Under the pieces are notes generated by a model. It made no database searches. It saw nothing but the letters and a program-made list of their open reading frames with translations, and was not told where the DNA came from. A stretch of DNA of 64,000 bases from Subdoligranulum sp. Lineage in GTDB: Bacteria; Bacillota; Clostridia; Oscillospirales; Ruminococcaceae. Each line of letters begins with the position of its first letter. The stretch's first letter is position 1. The DNA is taken from positions 30,425 to 94,424 of the forward strand of contig SFIE01000001.1 in NCBI GenBank assembly GCA_004555405.1, written 5' to 3'. Made by a program: the position numbers and the translations under genes. This document shows, one piece after another, positions 47,568 to 56,147 of this stretch.

Positions 47568-48748
47568 TATCTAAGCTCCATCAATTTCTGCTTCAGCTCG
47601 CCTTCAATGCGGCCCAGCTCCTGCGTGGCAGCCTCGCGCTTGGCCTTGCCCTCGGTCTGGATCTTATTCAATTCGTCCAGCGTTTCGATCAGGCTGCGGT
47701 TGGTCTGCTTCAGCGTTTCAATATCCACAATACCGCGCTCGGATTCCTTGGCAATATTGATGGTGTTCTGCTTCAGGGTAGCTGCATTCTTTTTCAACAG
47801 CTCGTTGGTCATATCGTTCACAGCGCGCTCGGCCTGCATAGCCTGTGTGCTGTGTGCCAGGCCCAAAGCCATTACCATCTGGTTTTTCCAAAGAGGAATG
47901 GTGTTGATGATGGTGGTTTGGATCTTTTCGGCCATCAGCGTGTCGTTGTTCTGCAAAAGGCGGATCTGCGGGCCCATCTGCAGGCTGATATTGCGGGTAA
48001 GCTCAAGATCATACAGCTTTTTCTCAAAGCGGTCGCACATATCGGCCAAATCGCGTGCTGCCTGTGCATCCTCGGGGCGGCCGCTGGCCTGTGCCTTGGC
48101 CAATGCCTGCTGCAGTTCGCCCTCGCGGGTTTCGGCCAGCTTCTTTTTGCCTGCCAGAATGTACATGCTCAGCTCTTTAAAATAGGCCTTATTCAGCTCG
48201 TACATTTTGTCCATCATGGCCACATCCTTCATCAAGGTGACCTGATGCTGCTCCAGCACGGACTGAATGTTTTCCACATTGGTTTCTGCCTTGGCGTATT
48301 TGGTTTTCAGCTGTTCGATGCTGCTGGTGCCCTTGTGGAACAGCCCGGCCAGGCCCTTGGGCTTTTCCTCGGTGGCATCAAAGTGCTTCAGCTCGTTCAC
48401 CAGATCGCCCAGCATACCGCCCACTTCGCCCAGATCCTTGGTGCGCACCTTGCTGAGTGCGGTTTCGGAAAAATCGCCGATCTTTTTCTGGCAGGCCGAG
48501 CCGTACTGCATCACCTGCTGGCTGTTGGTCACATCGATCTTTTCGGCAAAGTCGGCCACCATCTTTCTTTCCTCGGGGCTCAGGGGGGTATCCTCCACCG
48601 TAACGGGCTCCACCTTTTTGGCCTCCTGCTGTGCGGCCTGCTCGGCGGCTTCGTCGGCAGCGGGGTCCAGTGTCAGGCTGGGTGCGGCGGGGACATCCAG
48701 CGTAAGCTCAGGGGCGGTGTTCAGATCGTTCAGATTCAATTCGGGCAT
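47567..48748 (-). CDS. telA: Toxic anion resistance protein TelA
   Basis: A 393-residue, largely helical cytoplasmic protein of the TelA/KlaA family. An acidic Leu/Pro-rich N-terminus is followed by conserved helices: VADFAEKIDVTNSQQVMQYG near residue 65, LLQNNDTLMAEKIQTTIINTIPLWKNQMVMALGL near residue 260 (IPLWKNQ is the signature), and a coiled-coil end. The name comes from plasmid tellurite resistance, but chromosomal copies commonly sit with XpaC-like genes and probably act in envelope stress or membrane organisation. The upstream XpaC-like gene ends 92 bases before. Confidence 0.92.
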   Translation of the reverse strand: MPELNLNDLNTAPELTLDVPAAPSLTLDPAADEAAEQAAQQEAKKVEPVTVEDTPLSPEERKMVADFAEKIDVTNSQQVMQYGSACQKKIGDFSETALSKVRTKDLGEVGGMLGDLVNELKHFDATEEKPKGLAGLFHKGTSSIEQLKTKYAKAETNVENIQSVLEQHQVTLMKDVAMMDKMYELNKAYFKELSMYILAGKKKLAETREGELQQALAKAQASGRPEDAQAARDLADMCDRFEKKLYDLELTRNISLQMGPQIRLLQNNDTLMAEKIQTTIINTIPLWKNQMVMALGLAHSTQAMQAERAVNDMTNELLKKNAATLKQNTINIAKESERGIVDIETLKQTNRSLIETLDELNKIQTEGKAKREAATQELGRIEGELKQKLMELR

Positions 48749-48840
48749 GGTTTATATCCTCCTATTCATATGCATCCGAAAGGCAGGCAGATCGGCGGCT
48801 TTTCGGATACACTTTCATCATAAAGCACAGATGCTCTTTT

Positions 48841-49470
48841 TCAGGCAAGCCCCTGGCTTTTCAGAATCGTTTTCAGCACATCCAGATCTGCGCCGATATC
48901 CAGCGTGGCATCGGCGTACAGGCTGTCGAGCTGTTTTTCAAACGCACCGGCAATGGTGGATGCATTCTGGCAGATATCGCTGCGCAGCTGGTCGGCATTT
49001 TCGCCCTTGACATCCTGTTTTTCCAGCTGGGCGTAAGTATCCAGAATGCGCACGGCATCAGGCAGATAATAGTCGGCAAACCGGCGGATCAGCTTTGCCT
49101 GCTCGGGCTTGGCCTCCACCTTGCTCACAATGCTGCGGCCTGCGCGCTCCATCCGGGTCATGGCCTGCGAAAGCTGTTCGTCCGGAATGGCCTCGTTCAG
49201 CTGGTGCAGCTGATCCAGCCTGGCACTGATCTGCGAAAGCATGGCGTCGGTGTCCTGACTGCCTGTCATAAAATCCACTTCGTGAATTTCCACGCGGGTG
49301 GGGCAAAGCTTTCGGCCCAAAAGCCATGCGGCAAGGCTTAACACGGCGGCGGCTGCAATGCCGGGCAGCGTGTGCAGCGGCACCGGCAGCACGGCGCACA
49401 GCACCCACACCAGCGCAGCCATATAAATGGGCAGCACGGGCTTTTTGGTGGTTTTGATCTGTTTGCTCAT
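48841..49470 (-). CDS. XpaC-like protein (5-bromo-4-chloroindolyl phosphate hydrolysis family)
   Basis: A 209-residue protein with two N-terminal helices (residues 14-50) and a cytoplasmic helical domain containing DYYLPDAVRILDTYAQLEKQDVKG (residues 128-151; DYYLPDAVRILDTY is the signature). The matching segment in 13280-14479 is NYYLPTSLKLLNTYAEL, so the two are paralogues, this one in the classic genomic setting with telA. The molecular function is unknown despite the name. Start ATG 49470 with GGAG 6-10 bases upstream. Confidence 0.85.
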   Translation of the reverse strand: MSKQIKTTKKPVLPIYMAALVWVLCAVLPVPLHTLPGIAAAAVLSLAAWLLGRKLCPTRVEIHEVDFMTGSQDTDAMLSQISARLDQLHQLNEAIPDEQLSQAMTRMERAGRSIVSKVEAKPEQAKLIRRFADYYLPDAVRILDTYAQLEKQDVKGENADQLRSDICQNASTIAGAFEKQLDSLYADATLDIGADLDVLKTILKSQGLA

Positions 49471-49483
49471 GGTATGTTCTCCT

Positions 49484-49996
49484 TTACAGTTTGTTTTCGC
49501 AGCAGTCCTTCAGGGCCTCGCCCCAGACTTTTTGCAGTTTTTCCATGCCCCATGCGGCGTTGGCCGGGCTGGTGCTGGGCAATTTTACAGCCGGAATGCG
49601 GGTTTGCGGCCATGCGTATTTCTGATACACCCGCCACGAAGCCGCCCCGTTGCAAAAGATTTTTGTAATGGGATAGGTTTGGCACAGCTTTGCAATATCG
49701 TTGGGCTGCACATCACGAATGCTGGCATCGCTGGCCCCTGTAATGGTGCAGCAGCACACCGTATCCCACAAAGCCAGCCCGTTTTGCAGGATCAGCTGCT
49801 GCTTCTGCGCCGTGGTTTGCGGCACAGGCTTTTGCAGCAGCGCCGCCAGCAGGGGCCAAAAACGATTTTGCGGGTGGCCGTAGTAAAAGCCTACCTCCCG
49901 GCTTTTTACGCTGGGAAAGCTGCCCAGGATCAGCGCCCTGCTTTCGGGCCCGGCCACGGGCGCAAACCCCGGCCCCACACGCTGCGGCTCAGCCAT
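49484..49996 (-). CDS. DNA-deoxyinosine glycosylase (UDG superfamily family 6-like)
   Basis: A 170-residue base-excision repair enzyme. ALILGSFPSVKSREVGFYYGHPQNRFWPLL at residues 21-50 (GSFPS...YYGHPQNRFW) is the hypoxanthine-DNA glycosylase signature, with Asn in place of the usual uracil-glycosylase acid; GLALWDTVCCC near residue 73 and LPSTSPAN near residue 141 follow. It removes hypoxanthine from deaminated adenine. ATG 49996 overlaps the HAD stop by 8 bases (ATGGCTGA), so it is translated by coupling. Confidence 0.88.
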   Translation of the reverse strand: MAEPQRVGPGFAPVAGPESRALILGSFPSVKSREVGFYYGHPQNRFWPLLAALLQKPVPQTTAQKQQLILQNGLALWDTVCCCTITGASDASIRDVQPNDIAKLCQTYPITKIFCNGAASWRVYQKYAWPQTRIPAVKLPSTSPANAAWGMEKLQKVWGEALKDCCENKL

Positions 49997-50804
49997 TGGG
50001 GAAAGCCTCGGGGAAAAGCGTGCGGCAAAGCGCGGCCACGCCGTCCTCGTCCACATGGGGGCACACGGCATCGGCCAGCGCCTTTACCCGCTCGGGTGCA
50101 TTGCCCATCGCCACGCCGCAGCCGGCCATGGCCAGCAGATCCACATCGTTTTCGCCGTCACCCACCGCCGCCACCTGTGCGGCATCCATGCCCAGCTTTT
50201 CCAAAAGTGCTGCAAGGCCGATGGATTTTCCCACGCGCTGAGGGATCACATCATAGTGCGTGGGATTATAGGGCAAAAAGCGAAGCCCCAAATAGCCGTA
50301 TTTTTGCTGGAAACCCTGCACGCCCTGGGGCGTGATCTCACTGAAAGCATCAAACGGCATCGACTGCAAATGGCGGTCCTGATCTTCGCCGTCAAACACC
50401 ATACTGGCGGTCTGGCCGCCTACACCGGCATAAAAGCGCTGCATTCTTTCGGCCTCTACATATGCATAATAGCCGTCATCAAAGGCAAATGCCAGCGGAT
50501 ATTCATCGTTTTCGCACCAGTCCACCAAAGCATACATTTCTTCGGGGGTCATAGTGTCGGCATACAGGCGCTCTCCCAGCCGGGTTTCCACCTGCGCGCC
50601 GTTGGCACAGATAAAATAATCCGGCTTCACACCGCGCAGCAGCTTGGGGGGTAGCGCCCCGCGGCAGCGCCCCGTGGCCACAGCCAGCTTTACGCCTGCC
50701 GCCTGCACGGCGTTCAGGGCATCGGCCACCGGGCGGGTGATCCTTTCCTCCCCGGTGGGGCGAACCGTGCCGTCAAAATCAAAAACCAGCAACTTATACT
50801 TCAT
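49989..50804 (-). CDS. HAD-superfamily Cof-type phosphatase
   Basis: A 271-residue HAD-IIB hydrolase. Motif I LVFDFDGTVRPT at residues 5-16, motif II LAVATGRCR near residue 40, motif III lysine in GKSIGLAALLEKLG near residue 191, motif IV GDGENDVDLLAMAG near residue 210, then GVAMGNAPERVKALAD, the usual Cof ending. The substrate is unknown. It is coupled to the glycosylase gene and lies 38 bases after the permease gene, so the three are probably one operon. Confidence 0.9.
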   Translation of the reverse strand: MKYKLLVFDFDGTVRPTGEERITRPVADALNAVQAAGVKLAVATGRCRGALPPKLLRGVKPDYFICANGAQVETRLGERLYADTMTPEEMYALVDWCENDEYPLAFAFDDGYYAYVEAERMQRFYAGVGGQTASMVFDGEDQDRHLQSMPFDAFSEITPQGVQGFQQKYGYLGLRFLPYNPTHYDVIPQRVGKSIGLAALLEKLGMDAAQVAAVGDGENDVDLLAMAGCGVAMGNAPERVKALADAVCPHVDEDGVAALCRTLFPEAFPNG

Positions 50805-50842
50805 GTTTTATGTTCTCTTTCGCGTTATTTTTTCGCGTTATT

Positions 50843-51703
50843 TTACATTCCCAGCAGCATCAGCACAAGGCCGGTGGCAGCGCCCATGCCCCACAAAAGC
50901 ACCGTGATCATCAGGTTCTGCTTCCAGCTGGGATTGGCGCGCCACAAAACAGCCAGGCCCACCCCTGCGCCCGAACAAAGGCCCGCCACCATAGAGGCAA
51001 AGCCGATGGCGCCGGTTTGATACAGGCTTACCATCATTACGCTGGCGGCGCAGTTGGGGATCAGGCCGATCAAGGCGGCCACAAAGGGCTGCAAAACACC
51101 CAGCCCGCCCAAAAAGGCGGCAAAGGCATCCTGCCCTACCGATTCAATGACAAAGCCGATCACAAGGCTGAACAGCAGAATAAAGCCAAAGATCTCGGCT
51201 GTGTGATGCAGCGCCGCCCACACGATGCTGCCCTGCTCCTCGTGTTCCTCGTGGCAGTCCACCTCGTCGGCACGGCCGCGGAAGCCGCCGCGCAGGCTGG
51301 GGGGCAGCAGCTTGAACACCACAAAATCCAGCAGCAGGCCAAACAGCAGCGCAAACAGAATTTTTACCGCGATCAGGCGCATCATCTGGGGCCACAGCGT
51401 AGGTTCGGCGATCAAAAGCGGAATGGCTTCGTCTGAGGTGGCCAGAAATACGGCCATCATGGTGCCCATGGTGATCACACGGCTGGCATAAAAGTTGGCT
51501 GCCGCCGCCGAAAATCCGCACTGAGGCACACAGCCCAGCACCGCTGCCGCAAAGCAGCCCCAGCGCCCGCCGCCTGCCAGCACACGCTCAATGCTTTCGC
51601 CGTGGTGGCGCTCGATATATTCAATAATAAGATAGGCTGCAAACAAAAAAGGCAGCATTTTGACACTGTCGATCAGCGCCTCGAGAAGAACTTCAATAAA
51701 CAC
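50843..51703 (-). CDS. ArsP_2-type putative metal or arsenical permease
   Basis: A 286-residue membrane protein with about 8 helices. A short His-rich loop (IERHHGESIERV) lies near residue 30, and two inverted halves carry VLGCVPQCGFSAAAANFYASRVITMGT near residue 55 and LIGLIPNCAASVMMVSLYQTGAI near residue 213 (VPQCGF and IPNCAA). This fits the PF11449-like group, annotated as putative manganese or arsenic exporters. A central cytoplasmic loop is rich in His, Glu and Cys (DEVDCHEEHEEQ) and may sense metal. Start is GTG 51703 behind AAGGAG. The substrate is unproven. Confidence 0.8.
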   Translation of the reverse strand: MFIEVLLEALIDSVKMLPFLFAAYLIIEYIERHHGESIERVLAGGGRWGCFAAAVLGCVPQCGFSAAAANFYASRVITMGTMMAVFLATSDEAIPLLIAEPTLWPQMMRLIAVKILFALLFGLLLDFVVFKLLPPSLRGGFRGRADEVDCHEEHEEQGSIVWAALHHTAEIFGFILLFSLVIGFVIESVGQDAFAAFLGGLGVLQPFVAALIGLIPNCAASVMMVSLYQTGAIGFASMVAGLCSGAGVGLAVLWRANPSWKQNLMITVLLWGMGAATGLVLMLLGM

Positions 51704-51740
51704 AACGTCTCCTTACTGATTCAATTCGGGGTTCTGTGGG

Positions 51741-51779
51741 TGCTGCCTTGCGCCGCTGCATAAGCGGCACAGGGCGGCA
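51741..51779. terminator. Hairpin at the end of the P-type ATPase-like gene, related to the repeat family
   Basis: TGCTGCC...GCCGCT-GCATA-AGCGGC...GGCGGCA forms an almost continuous 17-bp stem directly abutting the stop codon. Its GGCAGCA end resembles the repeat termini. There is no strong U-run, so termination is uncertain. Confidence 0.45.
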
Positions 51780-54698
51780 TCAATATTTTTTCATGGCCGG
51801 GGCTGCCAGCGTAAGGCCGCACCATGCAGCCTGATACAGCACTACGGCGGGCAAAACAAGCCCTGCCAGGCCGCCGGTAACTGCCAGCGCTATGCCAAAC
51901 ACACAGCTGGCCGCCACCGATGCCGTGATCGTCAGGCTGGCAGCGCGCCCGGCTGCACGGGCTGCCAAAGCGGCGCGAATGCCGCCCGCGGCGCTGGCAA
52001 AGCTGCCCAGATGCACCATGCAGCCGCCGGATGCCTCGGCAAAGGCCAGCCGAGGCGCCAAACGGTTTTTCTGTGCATTGTTCAAAAGGCGCACTTCGCC
52101 GGGGTTTAAGCCATAGGCGTTTTCAATATTTTCTCTGGAAATGCAGAAATCATCGCTGCTCACCAGCAGGCTGTAGCCCTCGGCGCGCAGCATTTGCAGG
52201 GTGGAGTGTACCGTGCGGTCGGTGGCATAGCTGAGCAGGAACATGCCGTACAGCCGGCCCGCCACCGCCAGATACACCGGGCTTCGCTGGCCCTTGGTGT
52301 AGCGGTTTTCATAGTCCATGCTGGGGATTTCGATGTTGTGCTCGGCCATCATTTCACGGTTGCCCATGATCACTCGCTGGTTGTCGATCCACGCAACAAT
52401 GCCCTTGCCTGCGGTTTTGGTAACGCCTTCGGTTTTAAACAAAAGGCGGCTGTCGTTTTGCAGAATGCCCATGAACACTTCTTTCAGGCCATTGCTGCTG
52501 TATTGCATCACGCTGGCTGCATACAAAATAGCCAGGTCAATGCGCTCTTTGCGGAAGGTTTTGATGCCGTGCAGATGAATGCATCCGCTGGGGAACAGAT
52601 CATCGCTGGTAACGTGCAGCAAATTGCTTTCTGCCAGCTCCTCGGCCGATTCCCAGCCCGGCACCACCGCGCCCACCCGGGCAGCGCCCTTGCTGCACAG
52701 CTCCATGGGAAGGCTGCTGCCCAAGATCGAAGCCAGCGGCGCACCCATGCACAAAAGCCCCGCTGCCGAGCTTACCGCCCCGGCAGCATCGCCGCCAAGG
52801 CCAACGCACAGAGCCGCCGCCAACAGGGCGCACAGCGTGAGCGCCCAGCTGAGATGCTGCAGGCGCGATTCGTTTTCGCTGTCGGAATAGCTGCGGCGCA
52901 AAAACTCCTGCAAGCGGCCCGCCGGGCGGCTGAGCAGCAAAATGGGGTCTTCTTCGTCCAGCCCCTCGGCCAAACGCAGCGTTTCGTCCTGATCGGTGCA
53001 AACGGCAGCGATCTCATGGTCTACCCCGGCCTGGATCAGCTCGTTGTTTTCAAAGGCCGAAGCTGCCTGCATATAGCGGCCTGCCTGATCCATGCACAAA
53101 AGCAGCACGGCAGGGCCTGCAAAAATTGTGATGTGCAGCGGGTCGTACCATTCGGTTTTCACCAAAAATACCGCCAGCTGCAGCATGGCACCCAGCATGG
53201 CCAGCATGGGCATGGTATCGCCGGTGGGGCGGCCCAGAATGCCGGATGCGCCGTGCCGGAGCATATCAAAGCCCAGCCCGCAGGCCGCCAGCATCACGAT
53301 CATGTTCACCGCCAAAAACGGGGCCGGTGCCAGCTGGGGATCGATCATTTCCAAAAGGGGCAGTGTGCCGCCGCGGGCGGCAGCGCCCAGATAGATCAAA
53401 AGCAGTGCCGCAAGGCCGGCAAGCACCGTGCGCAGCAAAGCACTGGCCTTTTGTGCGGCAAGCAGTGCGTGCATTTCTTCGGGGGTGTCCGGGTCCTGCA
53501 CAGCAGCGGCGGCACGGCGGGGCGCAAACTCCTCCTCGTCTGCCCGGGCGGCAGGCTCGGCGCCAAATTCAACGGTATTTTCCTCGGTTTCGTCTGCCTC
53601 ATCCGAAGCACGGCCAAACAGATGCAGCGCCGCGCGCATTTTGCCGGAATGCGGTTTTTCCTTGCGGGGCTGCGGCGCTTCTTCGGGCTCGGGCAGATCC
53701 GGCAGGTCCAGCTTTACCGACATGGTATCGTTTTGCCCCTCGCCTAAATCGCGGCGTTCCTCCTGCTCGTACTGGGGCACTTCGGGCTTCTGCGCAGGCA
53801 CTTCGGGCTGCTGCGCGGGTTCCTCAGGCTGCTGCCCGGCCTTTTCAATGGCCTCCAGCGCTGCCTGTGCCATGCTGGCCCGCTGGGCAGCACGCTGTTC
53901 CATGCGCTGCTTGGCTTCTTCTGCCAGCCGCTGTGCCTCGGCCTGCTGACGGGCCTGTTCGGCGGCCTGTGCCTGTGCTGCAGCCAATGCGGCAGCCTGC
54001 TGGGCAGCCTTTTCCCTGGCCTGTTTTTCGGCCGTCAGGCGAGTGGCCAGTTCTTCGGCGGCGCGCTCTTTGGCTTCGCGCTCAGCCTGCTCTCGGGCAG
54101 CCTTTTCGGCAGCCATGCGCTGCTGTGTTTCCTTGGCAGCCTGCTCCAGTGCCTGCTGGCGGGCCAGCTCACGCGCAGCCTTTTCTTCGGCCTGTCGGCG
54201 GGCCAGCTCAGCCTCACGCTTTTGGGCTTCGGCAAGTGCTTCGGCCTGCTGTCGGGCCAGTTTTTCTGCGCTGATCTGCGCTTCCCGCTGCTGCACAGCC
54301 TTTACAGCCTCGGCCAGATCGTCCTGCCGGGCGGGCTGGGCCTTGCTTTGCGGCATCTCGATGGCTGCCTGCAGCGGCGGCAGCTCCTGCGTGTGCTGGG
54401 TGCGCGGCTTTTTGCCGTGGTGCAGAAACCGGGCAAAAAAGCCGCCGGCCTCCTGCTCGTCGCACTCATAATACTCCCCGTCGTCCGCATCCGCTTCCGG
54501 CTCCTGCCCGGGGATCACCGCCACGGTTTTTTTGAAAAACTGCTCAAAGTTGTCGTCCACCGGCACTTCGTTGCCAAACGAACGGGTTTGCTCTAACGGG
54601 CCGGGCTGGGCCGGCTCTTTTTTGATCTCTGACAAAATGTCATTCAGCGTATCGTCCGAAGCCGTGCGCCCCGGCGTGTGATTTTTATTTTCAGCCAT
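51780..54698 (-). CDS. Degenerate P-type ATPase-like membrane protein with N-terminal coiled coil
   Basis: A 972-residue protein of two parts. Residues 1-400 are cytoplasmic: an acidic start, then about 180 residues (roughly 125-305) of Ala/Glu/Gln/Arg heptads predicted as a long coiled coil, then a Pro/Glu-rich linker. Residues 415-970 follow a P-type ATPase plan: membrane helices, a soluble insert, two terminal helices. The N-domain-like stretch GKGIVAWIDNQRVIMGNREMM (near residue 790; core VIMGNREMM) is recognisable. The phosphorylation motif DKTGT is replaced by TSDDLFPSG, the TGES and GDGxND motifs are missing, so it should not pump ions. GTG 54710 is nearly on the Shine-Dalgarno; ATG 54698 is preferred. 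Role unknown, possibly structural or sensory. Confidence 0.65.
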   Translation of the reverse strand: MAENKNHTPGRTASDDTLNDILSEIKKEPAQPGPLEQTRSFGNEVPVDDNFEQFFKKTVAVIPGQEPEADADDGEYYECDEQEAGGFFARFLHHGKKPRTQHTQELPPLQAAIEMPQSKAQPARQDDLAEAVKAVQQREAQISAEKLARQQAEALAEAQKREAELARRQAEEKAARELARQQALEQAAKETQQRMAAEKAAREQAEREAKERAAEELATRLTAEKQAREKAAQQAAALAAAQAQAAEQARQQAEAQRLAEEAKQRMEQRAAQRASMAQAALEAIEKAGQQPEEPAQQPEVPAQKPEVPQYEQEERRDLGEGQNDTMSVKLDLPDLPEPEEAPQPRKEKPHSGKMRAALHLFGRASDEADETEENTVEFGAEPAARADEEEFAPRRAAAAVQDPDTPEEMHALLAAQKASALLRTVLAGLAALLLIYLGAAARGGTLPLLEMIDPQLAPAPFLAVNMIVMLAACGLGFDMLRHGASGILGRPTGDTMPMLAMLGAMLQLAVFLVKTEWYDPLHITIFAGPAVLLLCMDQAGRYMQAASAFENNELIQAGVDHEIAAVCTDQDETLRLAEGLDEEDPILLLSRPAGRLQEFLRRSYSDSENESRLQHLSWALTLCALLAAALCVGLGGDAAGAVSSAAGLLCMGAPLASILGSSLPMELCSKGAARVGAVVPGWESAEELAESNLLHVTSDDLFPSGCIHLHGIKTFRKERIDLAILYAASVMQYSSNGLKEVFMGILQNDSRLLFKTEGVTKTAGKGIVAWIDNQRVIMGNREMMAEHNIEIPSMDYENRYTKGQRSPVYLAVAGRLYGMFLLSYATDRTVHSTLQMLRAEGYSLLVSSDDFCISRENIENAYGLNPGEVRLLNNAQKNRLAPRLAFAEASGGCMVHLGSFASAAGGIRAALAARAAGRAASLTITASVAASCVFGIALAVTGGLAGLVLPAVVLYQAAWCGLTLAAPAMKKY

Positions 54699-54723
54699 CT
54701 TGCCTTTCACTCTCCCCCGGTTT

Positions 54724-55581
54724 TTACTGCATACCGCGCTGCTGCATGATCTCGTAAAGCATCACGCCTGCAGCCACCGAAACATTGTAGCTGTCCACGC
54801 CTGTGCCGCGCGCAGCCATATCCAGCGACACCACACCGTCGCACAGCTTTTTCACCAGCGGGCTCACACCGCTGCCCTCGCTGCCCATCACCAGTGCAAT
54901 GGGGCCGGTGAGATTGTTTTTGCGCAGCGACACACCGTCCATATCGGCGCAGTACACAAAAATGTTCTGTTCCTTCAGGCGGCGAATGCTTTCGCCAATG
55001 TTGGCCACGCGCGCAATGGGCAGCCGGGCAGCCGCACCGGCGCTGCTTTTAAGCACAGTGGAAGTCACGCCTGCGCCGCCGCGCTTGGGGATCACAATGC
55101 CGTGTGCGCCGCACAGCAGAGCGCTGCGAATGATCGCGCCCAGATTGTGCGGGTCCTCCACGCCGTCAGACAGCACAATAAAAGGTGCTTCGCCTTTTTC
55201 TTTGGCAATGTTCAGCAGTTCTTCCAGCGTGGCATACTCTACGCCGCTGGCAAAAGCCGCCACGCCCTGATGGCTTTCGGTGCCGCACATCAGGCGCAGC
55301 TTGTTGGTGTGGGCGCGCTTCACCACAGCCCCGGCATCCTTGGCAAGGGCCGTATAGTAGGCCGCCACCTGCGGGGGCATGGTGTCGCTCAGGAACACGG
55401 TATCCACGCCCCTGCCGCTTTTCAGCAGCTCGGCCACAGGGTTTTTGCCGTAAACCAGCTGGTCGCCCTCGTGTTCGGGGCGCTCGGGGCGCTCGGGGCG
55501 CTCGGCCTCCTGGGAACGGCGCTGGGCGGCACGGTCGGTGCGAGGGGCAAAGCGAGCGTTCTTATCTTTTCGTTCCATCAT
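54724..55581 (-). CDS. rlmB: 23S rRNA (guanosine-2'-O)-methyltransferase RlmB-type (SpoU family)
   Basis: A SAM-dependent SPOUT methyltransferase of 285 residues from ATG 55581. A basic tail (residues 1-40, with PERPERPEH repeats) precedes the substrate-binding domain (LVYGKNPVAELLKSG near residue 42); the three SPOUT knot motifs are LSDGVEDPHNLGAIIRSA near residue 137, ALVMGSEGSGVSPLVKKLCD near residue 228, and SLDMAARGTGVDSYNVSVAAGVML near residue 252. It may act on G2251 or be a close paralogue. The start is uncertain: the only good Shine-Dalgarno (AAAGGAG) is 40 bases upstream and drives a 9-codon overlapping frame. The frame stays open to 55653. Confidence 0.9.
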   Translation of the reverse strand: MMERKDKNARFAPRTDRAAQRRSQEAERPERPERPEHEGDQLVYGKNPVAELLKSGRGVDTVFLSDTMPPQVAAYYTALAKDAGAVVKRAHTNKLRLMCGTESHQGVAAFASGVEYATLEELLNIAKEKGEAPFIVLSDGVEDPHNLGAIIRSALLCGAHGIVIPKRGGAGVTSTVLKSSAGAAARLPIARVANIGESIRRLKEQNIFVYCADMDGVSLRKNNLTGPIALVMGSEGSGVSPLVKKLCDGVVSLDMAARGTGVDSYNVSVAAGVMLYEIMQQRGMQ

Positions 55582-56060
55582 AGCTTTTTTCAGTTTGGCT
55601 TTTTTACAGCAGCCAACATTCTCCTTTAACTTTTCTCTATTTTCGGGCGGCATTTTAGGCAGCCGGGTCTAATGCGTATTTTAACTCATATATTATAGCA
55701 TTCTTTGCGGTTTAATGCCACTGTTTGCGTTGGTTTTTTGTTTCTCGGCCATTTTTTTACATCTTATTCATAATGCGGGGCCAGCGCCCGCCAAAACGCT
55801 CTGCTGGATTTTGGCCCTTTTGCCGGGTTTGTATTCCTTTGCATTTTTGCCCCTTCCCTTCGTACCGGGCCTTCGGCAGTATCTTGAAAAATAAGCAAAA
55901 ACCGGAAAAAAACCGTTTCCACAGCCACTTTCCGCTTCATTTGTTCATTGTCACAGATTTTGCTTCTGTAATTTGTCACTTTGACTAAAAGCGCTGTCGG
56001 GTTCTTGTTTTTCCGGCATTGGAGCGCATTTCTTCACCTTTGGGTTTCGGCAAAACGCGA
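55582..56060. other. Intergenic region without a supported gene
   Basis: Contains the rlmB promoter (minus-strand ATGC-TATAAT, -10 at 55692-55697) and its leader. The rest, 55700-56060, is pyrimidine-rich and low in codon bias; frames there have no ribosome sites or recognisable products. Confidence 0.6.
55692..55700 (-). promoter_or_regulatory. Extended -10 promoter of rlmB
   Basis: Minus strand TG-C-TATAAT; -35 (TGGCAT at 17 bases) is weak. Confidence 0.55.
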
Positions 56061-56089
56061 TTGCTTTTATTTGTAAATTGGCTTATACT
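56061..56089 (+). promoter_or_regulatory. Promoter of fba
   Basis: TTGCTT (56061-56066), 17-base spacer, TATACT (56084-56089); about 58 bases before the start codon. Confidence 0.7.
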
Positions 56090-56147
56090 GGTCTTGTATA
56101 GAACGGCTGAAAAGCTTTGTTTGAATTTGAAAGGTAGGTAGTTTATT

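Noticed and set aside
46488..48185. 565-codon plus-strand frame opposite the TPM and telA genes
   Set aside because: Arises from the antisense of Gly/Arg/Pro-rich codons; the minus-strand genes have proper starts, overlaps and domains.
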